Assembly: GCA_900095095.1 (NCBI GenBank)
Contig: FMBT01000316.1
Coordinates: 186,001 to 250,000, forward strand
Reading direction: 5' to 3'
From: Fragilariopsis cylindrus CCMP1102
Lineage: Eukaryota > Bacillariophyta > Bacillariophyceae > Bacillariales > Bacillariaceae
DNA: 64,000 nt
Under the pieces are notes generated by a model. The model did not search any database and was not told the origin of the DNA. It saw nothing but the letters and a program-made list of their open reading frames with translations. Each line of letters opens with the position of its first letter. The stretch's first letter is position 1. This document shows, one piece after another, positions 54,581 to 64,000 of this stretch. A program made the translations under genes and the position numbers.

Positions 54581-55772
54581 CAATGAATCTCTCCTAGTAA
54601 AGAAAGGAGTGACAGTAAACCATGGTCTTGATAATTCGGTATATCGTCATGCAGCCACAGCTATCTCCATCACGACCAGAGAATGAATGTTCTATATGGA
54701 TGTCTTTCAAATTATTGGAAGAGCGACTCTCATAAAACAATCATCAAGATTGACAACGGTATTATATCTTGACTACGCAACTCCGCACTAACGTATAGGA
54801 TATCGACTTATAAGATACTCGGACACTTCAAAAAAGCTAATTTTCTCTTCAGATATCAATAGACACTGGACGGACCTACGTATGTAGAATTTTAGAACTA
54901 GTATCTTAGCTGAGTGTCGTGTGTTCTGGATTTTTTCAAGATACTCTTTGTAATCTAGCTGCTAGCTGAAAATTAGCAGTATCTTATATAGGTTAGTGTG
55001 TAGTGTACACTATAATATACTATACATCTGGGTTTTTATCAATACACTACTATGGATGATTATAGTCAGATCGTAAAAAAATAATATAGTATAAAAACTT
55101 ATCTTAGTTAGGGTATCAACTGATCTTCTATATTGACGAGTGCATTGCATGGTTCAACGCGCAAAAAGTCTCATACTAGTAGGATCATTGCTCCGAATCA
55201 TCTAGTTTTACAGATACCGCTTTTCAAGCGTTGTAAAAAAACCAGAACTTTGGGGGTAGAATCGTTTCTAGTAGGGGCCGGGGGAAGGACGATCGACGAC
55301 GACAAGGGTACTAGTATGCGAAATAAGTGAAGATCAGCACCACAAAGAAAAAAGAAAGGAGAAATAAATAAGACAATCCAACAATATACACACCGTAATA
55401 ATCAATCAATACTAACAAAACAGATGATCTATCTCAGATCTGATCTGATCTTCTTCTTTTTCTTCTTCATATCGCAATAACATATCACACGACATCTTCA
55501 TCGCGTATAATAGTTCACCGTCGTCGATCACATCGCCGTCTGTTATTGTATGTAAACAGTTGCCGCAAACCAATCAACCACGCACGCACGCACGCACACT
55601 ATAAATACTACACACACCACCGAGAAAACAGATTGAAGCAATAATAATATTAATAAATAATACAGTAAATCTTGAGACTAACAGTACAATACAGTAACTT
55701 ACAGTATAGGTCCTAGCTAGCTACGTCCGTCCTACAGTCTGAGTAGTACTGTAGTAAGTTAGCTAAATTAAA
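54581..55772. other. Intergenic region with MITE copy B
   Basis: Apart from the inverted-repeat element at 54781-55003 no gene is recognised. A GCACGCACGCACGCAC run lies near 55583 and a CTAGCTAGCTACG stretch near 55712. Confidence 0.45.
54781..55003 (+). mobile_element. Small inverted-repeat element (MITE-like), copy B
   Basis: This aligns over its length with the reverse complement of 30136-30326. The left end CTCCGCACTAACGTATAGG and the reverse complement of the right end, CTACACACTAACCTATATA, are an imperfect terminal inverted repeat, with GATACT slightly further in on both sides. It is non-coding. No target duplication was resolved. Confidence 0.68.
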
Positions 55773-56836
55773 ATGAGTAGTAGTTTGGAATCATCATTGG
55801 AATTATTTGAATACGAATTCAATCAAAAACGTGGTTTGATCTGTGAAAGAAGAAGAAAAGAAGGGCGAAGCAACAACATCATCAGCAGCAGCAGCAACAA
55901 CAATGACGATGACGACAAATACGACAACGATGTGATTCCATCATCATTAATAATCGTCGTCGTACCATTATTATCAACAACGGAAATACTTTTAAAAAGA
56001 TTTGGATATAATATTAATGACAATGACGATGACAATGACAATGACAATAATGACAAAGAATTGCATTCCCAACATGACCTAATAGATATTTTTATGTTCG
56101 CATTAGATGATATTCGTGATATGAGACATCGTTTCGATGAAGATGAGGAGGAAAAGGAGGAGGTTACTACTACTACTGATGGTGTTCAAATTAAAAAAGA
56201 GAATAACAAAAAAACAAGAAGAAGTAATTTTCAAATTGAGAATCTGGAACGTCAAAAATTAAAATTACAACAACATCAAGAAGAACAGAAGAAACAAAAA
56301 CAACAACAACACCAGAAACACAAACAGGGAGGAGAAGAAACTGATGCTGCAACAACTACTGAACAAGCAACAACAGCAACCACAAAAGAATGGAGAAGAA
56401 TTGTACAAACCTATAATTCAATACGTCTCCTATTAGATCTGTTATCAAATCCAAAAATGTTAACAGCACCCACCATAATAACAACGAATCCGTACTTGTT
56501 ACCCAATTTCATAAATAAATTAACAGAATCCTTAGCATGTCTGACACGAACTACTGCCACCGCTTCGTCGTCGTCGTCCAGCAGCAGTAGTGGTGGTGAT
56601 GGTGATTATGATTCTGATTGTCTACCTTCGACGTCCATGAAAGATAATTGGGTGAAATACATTACTACTGTGATAATAATTCAGCAGAATAGTAGTCAGA
56701 TTCAAAATAATGTTCCAATTCAAAATAATGATAGTATTATTTGTCTCACTGATGATTCTTCGGATGATGATGATGATGACGATGATGATGATGATGAAAC
56801 TACTGCTAAAAATACTACTACTGTCGAAATGGAAGT

Positions 56837-56868
<32 letters not shown>

Positions 56869-59658
56869 TGTTGGAAGAAGTACTGAATGATAATGACACT
56901 GACACTGACACGACGACGAAAAAAGTTGATGGTGATGCTGATGCCGATGCTGATGCCGATACTATTGTTGTTCCTATTGTTCCTCCTCGTTCTTATGACT
57001 ATTACTGTACCATATGGAATGAACGTCTGGATGAGATAATGAAAGAATTATTGTCGGCAATGACAATGACGATGGATAGCAGTAACAACAACAACAGTAA
57101 CAACAACAACAACAGTAACAACATACCATTGCTGGAAAATGCATTCGGTAATCTAGCTATTAACACTGCTACAGCTACTACTAAAAAGATGTCGGTCATT
57201 ATAAGAGCAAAAGCAAGAGCAAAGAAACTTGATGAGAGATTTTCACTTCTTGTAGAAGGACGCGATAATAATGATAATGATAATAATAAGAATAATAATA
57301 ATCGTCAACAGGAACATCAACAATACTTACGATCCATTGAAAAATTACGTACAAAAATTGAAGATTGTATTCGTAGAGGACCTAAAATATATCATGATGC
57401 ACAATTAGAAGTATATGGTAGTTGCTTATCTGGCTTATCTTTAGGTATGTTAAAAAATAAAATGTATACATGATATTTGTTTTTCTCATACTCACTTCAT
57501 CCTCTTCTATCTGTCTCTCTCTCTCTCTCTCTCTCATTTTCATTCTACTTGCATTAAGGTAAAAATGCTGATGTCGATTTATCATTATCATTTCAAGATG
57601 CGATTGATAAACGTTATAAATTTTTATTTGGTGGCAAAGATCATCAGAAGACGAAGAATTCTAGTAATAATAAAAGCAAAATGAATAGTATAACAGCTAA
57701 AAAGTATAATAAATCAATAACAGAAAATATATATAGTATTGGTCGACGATTAACTGTACGTGACAGTGATTTTAAAAATATTGAAACTATACCACGTGCA
57801 AGAGTTCCTGTTATCAAAGGTATATACAAGAATGCAAATAATCCTCATTCTATTGATGGTTCATTACAGTTTGATATATGTTTATTAAATGATATTGCTG
57901 TTGCAAATTCATCATTAATTAAAGAATATTCTGAAATTGATCCAAAAGTTAGATCATTAATGATATTAATCAAAAAATGGACAAAGTTTCATTCAATTAA
58001 TTCAGCACAAGATAATTATCTATCAAGTTACACATGGATGAATTTGGTTATATTTTATTTACAATGCATAGGGTTTGTCCCTAACCTACAATGTTCCAGA
58101 TTAATGAATCAATGTGTTTATGATGGATTTCAATATGATTCAATTAATAATAAAAAGCATAATATAAATAATTTAAATACATCATATTTAAAATGGAAAA
58201 ATCAAGCAGAAAAATATTGGAAACGATCAAATGATGTTGATGAATATTATAGTTCCGTTAGTATACTATTATATGGATTCTTTCAATTTTATGCAAATGA
58301 ATTTCCATATCATTTATATATGATATCAATTAAACGGGGTGGTAATAGTGCTGCTGCTGCTGGTGGTGGTGGTGCTGGTGGAGCGGATAATACTAACAAT
58401 AATTTGTTGCCAAAAACTATGTTTATGGATCAAAGTACATCATTATCATTTTGTATCGAAGATCCTTTTGAAAGTATGTTGTTTTGTTTTGTACATCTCG
58501 TTGTCCACTTTTTTTACGATGTTTCTCATCTCAATCCCAAATCCTTGCCTGCCTGTTGTCTCTCTCTCTCTATCTCAATTTTATAAACTTTCAACAAATG
58601 CAGCGTACGATTCACATTTTCCACATGATCTAGCTTCCCCGCTGGATGAAAAAGGATCTATATTCATAAATCGTTGTTTCCATGATTCTGCAAAATACTT
58701 ACACAGGATTTTATTTGAAGATAAGCATAACGATGGCATGGATATGGATGATGATGTCAATACGTTATGGCAGGACGTAAAGATTATAGAAACAAGATCT
58801 TCTAATGAAGGAAGAAAAAGAAGATCTAAACGTAGTAATCCAGATTGTACGTTGCTTATCAAAAATCTAAAAGTTGATGATAACAATAGGAATGGCAATG
58901 GCAATGGCAATGACGACAGCAATGAATATTATGATGCGATTGAACAACAGCTGGCGAAAATGTTCCAACCATTTGCTGTGCAAACCAATACAAATTTTGT
59001 TCGTACAAATTTAAGTAGAGGAGATCGTACTTTAGCATACGTCGATTATGATTCTGTCGATCCGGTATTAGCCGTATTGAAACGACATGAGAAAACACCA
59101 TTAGTATGGAATGGAAATAAGTTAGAGATTATGCAAAAATCCAATCAAATAAAACAAAAGTCTACTACTGGTGGACGGAAGAAAAACAAGAAGAACGAAA
59201 GAAAGCAGAATAATAAAGACAATAATGACTCAGCAGCGAATGATTCCACTACTAGTATCAAAAACATCAACAACGGTAGTAAGAGGAAGACTCTCCCGGC
59301 GAAGGGTTCTCAACAGCAAAAGGTTCCATCGTCGTCGGTTGGTGTAGACAGAAGCGCAAATTCTCGCAAGAAGCCTTTAAAGACAACGGAAATTCACAAG
59401 GATAAAGAGGATAAGACTGTCGCATGTCGTGCTTCTAAAAAGAAGAAGAGATCGAACAATCGACAGTCAGATACTGTTGGGAAGAAATCTGGAAATACCA
59501 ACGACAACTCTCGAAGGGAAGTAAAAGGCAAATGTCACAGTTGTGGAAAGTCTGGACACTACTTTCGTGTATGTCCTAATAAAAAAACCTTCGATGACGA
59601 AAAAGTAAAAGCAACAACAACTACAGACGCACAACATGCAGATGGGTGCGGCGGATAG
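55773..59658 (+). CDS. Terminal nucleotidyltransferase (poly(A)/uridylyl transferase type) with RRM and CCHC zinc knuckle
   Basis: Exons 55773-57444, 57559-58473 and 58604-59658 (GT-AG) give 1213 residues. The long N-terminus is disordered (Asp, Gln, Ala, Asn runs). The DNA polymerase beta-type catalytic site spans intron 1: YGSCLSGLSLGKNADVDL, with G549-S550 and D562, D564; the third Asp is D663 in LQFDICLLN. The central PAP-associated part includes LMILIKKWTKFHSI and SSYTWMNLVIFYLQ, then FCIEDPFE. After the core comes an RRM-like fold (about 943-1050, CTLLIKNLKV to LAYVDYDSV) and a Lys-rich stretch, and at 1173-1186 a zinc knuckle CHSCGKSGHYFRVC. Such enzymes add A or U to RNA 3' ends; the RNA-binding modules suggest specific RNA targets. 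Cytoplasm or nucleus. Confidence 0.88.
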
Positions 59659-61357
59659 AATACACAACATACAGATGGATGCTTGGCGTCAAGAACACAT
59701 CATACACATGGAAAAGGAACGTATTCGGATTGAGAGGGAAGCCCTAAACCCAACAAAAAGATTTAACAAGTCGATTTCGACTCGACTCGTCCTTTTTCTC
59801 CTCTAGCTAAAGGTCTTCTTTAATAGTGCATACGATATACGTAGTATCATACTCGACTCGACTCGACTCGACTCGACTCAATGCGTTTGCAGTAGCTGTA
59901 GCTGTGAGTATCAAATTAATATGTATAAAATGGTAATCCTATGTATATTAGGACTATTTTAAAAAATATAGTTCCTACTATTGCTTACTATTACTAGCTA
60001 GCTAGCTCTCTCTATTCTTTATATATTCCTGTAGTTAGTTTTTATACCTTGATCATTCGTTATCTTCGTTCTAGTTCCTCTTCAACGAGCATTATCTCCT
60101 CCTGCACGACAGTGTGAGGCTTTTTGCAATGGTTTTCATGATTTCAACATATTCTCTGGATCTCGCCTGTCACTAGAATATTTCATATCAGCATCATCCG
60201 TGTTAGTAAGTTGCTCGAGCATAATGCTCGTGAACAGTGCCAAATGGACAAGCCCTGCCTCGTCAATCCTTAAAAGATGGGTTAAAATCAGCGTCTCCGC
60301 CAGCAGACATTGCCTGCGATTATAGAAGGAAGGTTATCTCGGATGGATGGATTTTACTAATGGGAATCATGACACAGCAACATTCAGAGACCACACATCT
60401 CATAGCTAGTCTGCTTATCGTCGATTCCTCCTCCTGATTTTTGTCGAAACTCAATTGATAAAGGCAGTAGTTTACACGGACAATAAAGGCGTCATTCATG
60501 AGTATAGGATGCAGAAAAGTCAATTACTTCACTTAGTTCCTCCATGCAGCAGCTTTCCCACTCCCATACAATGCCGGCAAATCTCTTTTTGGGTGCCACC
60601 AATTGGATTGCGGCACCCTTCGCCTTTTCTTTCTCAAGAAGTAGTTAGTGGCAGCATCGAAGAAATTGTGAATACCGTGCATAATAATGCCATTCGAAGG
60701 TTCGGAAAGTAACTTGTGCATATTACCTCGGTATGCCTAAAAATGCCCTTCCGTTACTTCCTTATTGGTCTTCAGCATCATTTCCGAGCTTCAGCTTCAA
60801 TATTTTAATAAAGTAATCCCTCTTAATATTCATCGTTTCCATATTATTCCAGACTTCCGCCGCTGCATCCTTCGAATGTGGGATACCGTTGCTTGGTGGT
60901 GTTGTTATAGGGTACGTGCTGTTGTTGTATTGGCTTTCTTGGTTCGACTCTGTTTCGATATATGGGCCATTGCAATTTGATATTACTTACTTACATATAC
61001 ACTAACTGTGTATGTTGCGAATGCATCGAATGAATGAATCGATCGCGCAGCACGCGCGCTTCTGGATTTCTTTTTTTGCTTTTTTTTCGCACCGCAACAA
61101 TAAATGATAAAGTTGCCATAAGAAACAAAGATCTAAAAAACCTCAAACACTACTAGAGGATATTACATTCGACACAAGAACAACAACACAAAGCACACAA
61201 TAAGGCAACTGTCTATTACTTATAATATATAACAGTACGCAACTGTACATCAGCGCATCTACAGTAACGGTACTGTACCAATACGAATACGAAATCGAAT
61301 TCTAGTAGTTCCCGCAATCGCCGTAACAGTAATCGTAGTAGTTTATCATTATTGGCA
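59659..61357. other. Intergenic region, no supportable gene
   Basis: About 1.7 kb. It has an ACTCGACTCG run (59851-59880). Two ORFs, 60237-60437 and 60455-60712, show balanced composition (for example KAVVYTDNKGVIHEY) and could be remnants of a decayed gene, but no family is recognised. Confidence 0.4.
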
Positions 61358-63970
61358 ATGATGAAATCGTCGTCGTCGTTGTCGTCATCGTCACCGCTGT
61401 TAGTGATCATTTTCGGACTACTACTACTATCATTATTGACATCATCATGCAACAACAACAATAATGATAATAATAATAATAATAGCAGTTTTTTCTTCTG
61501 TCAAGCACAACAAATGCGACAGCAAATGCAAATGCAACAACAACAGCAAATGCAAAATCAGCAACAGCAAATGCAACAGCAGCAACAACAGCAACAACAA
61601 CAAATTCAACAACAACTAAAAATGTTTGAAAATGCTGTGATACAAAATCCAACCGATGCAGGAGTACTATACATGTTAGGCTGGTTTTTACTCACAGTGA
61701 CTGGTGACGACGCACCACGTGCCATACAAACATTACAAGATTGTTTTAATTCGACTATTGTATCAAAAACTCTGGATCAATATGATGTCCAATATTCGAA
61801 AATATATTTAGCATCCAGTATAATTGGACGATATTTACAAGAACAACAAGATTATTGGACGAGTCAAAAATATTTAAAAATTGCTTATGATATCTCGAAA
61901 AATAAAATTAATCAAGAAGGTGGTTATCCAGAATTATGTGTCCAATTACAATTAGCAAGTCAATTGGATTCCTTTCCATTATCCAATGACAATACTGATT
62001 TATCTTTGCAGAATATCGAATATTATCAAACTGAAATTCTAGATTATATGAATCAACATCCAAATCAACCATCGACATTCAATGAACAATGGTTAAGTAC
62101 GAATGTACCAGGTGTGGCCAATGATCCATACGTACATTGTATGTTAACATTATTTCCATTATCATTTTATTATAAAGCTGATGTAGCGAAAATTACATCT
62201 AATGCTTATACAATTACCTCGTATATCTGGCCCGAATTAAATTATATTGCACCGCATGTTCTACAATACGAACAAGAAAAACAAATCAGGAATATTGAAA
62301 AGGATGAAATATATCAAAAATGTATTACTACTAGTACTAATGGTGGTCAACAACGTAAAATACGGTTAGGTGTGATTAGTGCAACTATTAGTGAAGGACA
62401 TTCAGTAAGTGAAGATTTTGGTGGTATACTATCTGGATTAGACCGAACCAAATTTGATGTCACCTATATCAATGTCCATGAAGGATCGTATTCCGATCCC
62501 AGTACATCTGCTAAATTTTTAACGATGAATAAAGAAGATTCTCTTCATCATTATTTCAAAAATCCAATGGAACAAAATTCTGGTTCGACATTTATAAAAC
62601 GAATTGCTACAGATATATTACAAGACCATGCACCATTTGATATGATACTATATTTAGATTTAACCATGTCTACATTTATCAGACGGTTAGGGATGATGAG
62701 ATTAGCACCAATACAAATTAATACACATGGTCATCCCGGTACGTTTATATACGTTTATAATCACTCACTCACTCACTCTGACCCGGTTCGACTCGATTCG
62801 ACTCGACTCTAACTCAACACGGCTCTAACTCGACTCTAACTTCATTATTTACTTTTCCTTTCTTCCTTCCTTCTTTTTTTTCTTTCTTTCCTCAATTCCA
62901 ATGTTTTCACACGAAACATAAAAACAAATAATACGTACAAAGTAACAAGTGGTCATCCATCATCTGTGATACAATATTTTATATCATGGGCCGAAGCTGA
63001 ATTACCTATAGAGGAAAGTCAAAAGCATTATACGGAACAATTACAATTAATACCAAATGGTAAGATACATCAATATTATACACCACGTGTACTAGTAGAA
63101 GTTACAGAAGAAAAGAGTGGCAGTAAAACAACACAATTACGTGCTCGTTTAGATGGTAGAAGATTTGACCATTTAACTCGAAATGATTTTCATGAATTAC
63201 CTACCTATATTAAAAGTAGTAATGAAATTGATACCTATGTCTCTAATCTTAATAACAGTAACAATAATAATGGTATCAATAACGAATCATCATCGGATGA
63301 TCCTAATGATGATAAGTCTAATAATATTAATTTGTATGTCTGTATGCAAAAACCATTCAAGGTATTTCCAGAATTTGATGAATTAGTTTGTGGTATACTA
63401 AAAAAAGATCCAAAAGGACATGTGATACTACACAAACCAGAATCAAAATCAGGAGGATATAATCATCATGAATTAACATTTGTACAACGAATGATAAGTG
63501 CTGGATGTGATATGGAACGGATACATTTTATTAGTGCACAACCACCACATAAATTATTAAAATTATATTCTACAGCCAATGTTGTATTAGATTCATATCC
63601 CGCTGGTGGATGTACCACAACACGTGAAGCATTAGAATTAGGTAAGGCAGTGGTGACATGGCCAGCACGTTTATTAGGTGGTCGATGGACATTAGGATTA
63701 TATACTATAATTGGTATCACAGAAAAAATCAAATCCAAATTAATTGCATCGAATGTGAATGAGTATATTACAATGGCGGTTAATATTGGTACCAATCATA
63801 CATTACGTCATGAAATTGAAGTTGAAATTAAATCAAAAACAGAATCTAATTTATTTTATAGAAAAGAAGCTATTGCTGAATGGGAAAAGATTTTATTAAA
63901 AGTAAGTCCAGTCAAACAATGTAATAATGATAATATTGATAACAATGACGATGTGAAAGACGAATTGTAA
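61358..63970 (+). CDS. GT41-like (O-GlcNAc transferase family) glycosyltransferase, ER-retained
   Basis: Exons 61358-62738 and 62943-63970 (donor GTACGT, acceptor AAAG) give 802 residues starting MMKSSSSLSSSSPL. The N-terminal signal peptide (LLVIIFGLLLLSLLTSSC) is followed by a Gln-rich stretch and TPR-like helices (MFENAVIQNPTDAGVLYMLGWFL and on). The GT-B fold of the GT41 type then appears: KIRLGVISATISEGHSV, INTHGHPVTSGHP across the intron, VCMQKPFKVFPEFDEL, and DSYPAGGCTTTREALELGKAVVTWPARLLGGRWT, which is the UDP-sugar binding and acceptor region. The protein ends VKDEL, the canonical ER-retrieval signal. A luminal ER or secretory-pathway glycosyltransferase is therefore likely, unlike cytosolic OGT. 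The sugar donor and acceptor proteins are unknown. Confidence 0.85.
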
Positions 63971-64000
63971 AATTTGAAAAAAAAGAAAGAAAAAAATAGT

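Noticed and set aside
60237-60712. A gene encoded by two ORFs with balanced composition
   Set aside because: No splice sites join them convincingly and no family is recognised; kept only as a note in the intergenic entry.

Overview
The window looks like nuclear DNA of a diatom, probably a pennate one. The signs are a Copia element with diatom-type reverse transcriptase motifs nested in a Gypsy element, short GT-AG introns, and several gene types common in diatoms: TPR and ankyrin proteins with Ser/Asn/Asp-rich stretches, a helicase-associated (HA) domain protein, a DUF6824-like gene, and proteins with signal peptides that suggest plastid or ER routing. Coding sequence is rich in trinucleotide runs. 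Family calls come from motifs read by eye; no database search was run.

Layout. 1-552 (-): 5' part of a Cys-rich membrane protein. 1713-3236 (+): PP2C-type phosphatase. 3838-15601: Gypsy LTR element with identical 188-bp LTRs and a CTATA target duplication, carrying inside its pol a Copia element (7100-12933) with identical 236-bp LTRs and an ACCCC target duplication. 16166-17918 (+): pepsin-like protease with a Tat-type luminal signal and a frame break. 18839-20392 (-): three-exon seven-TM receptor-like gene. 21044-22342 (+): disordered PPxY/NPF protein. 22869-23389 (-): broken ORF pair. 23869-24399 (+): small secreted Cys protein. 24718-29841 (-): a BiP-type HSP70 gene cut in two by about 3 kb that carries an intact two-exon HA-domain gene (25076-27361). 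30721-33918 (-): large TPR protein with one in-frame UGA. 34946-38412 (+): multi-exon membrane protein of FUSC/ALMT type. 38413-42857: gene-poor stretch with a 190-bp tandem array. 42858-43715 (-): ankyrin protein. 46570-47592 (-): TPR-like protein. 49000-50505 (-): alpha/beta hydrolase. 51213-52697 (-): P-loop kinase-like gene. 53184-53438 (+): EF-hand fragment. 54003-54580 (+): DUF6824-like gene with a frame problem. 55773-59658 (+): three-exon terminal nucleotidyltransferase with RRM and zinc knuckle. 61358-63970 (+): two-exon GT41-like glycosyltransferase ending in KDEL.

The genes do not form one pathway; this is an ordinary eukaryotic gene series. The most interesting feature is recent structural change. 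The BiP-like gene is split, and the break carries a 53-bp patch copied from the FUSC-like gene 7.4 kb away. A 270-340 bp upstream block is duplicated in front of two unrelated genes. The P-loop gene repeats its own N-terminal segment at its C-terminus. A small inverted-repeat element occurs twice. The two nested LTR elements are very young. I see no CRISPR array, rRNA, convincing tRNA or bacterial operon.
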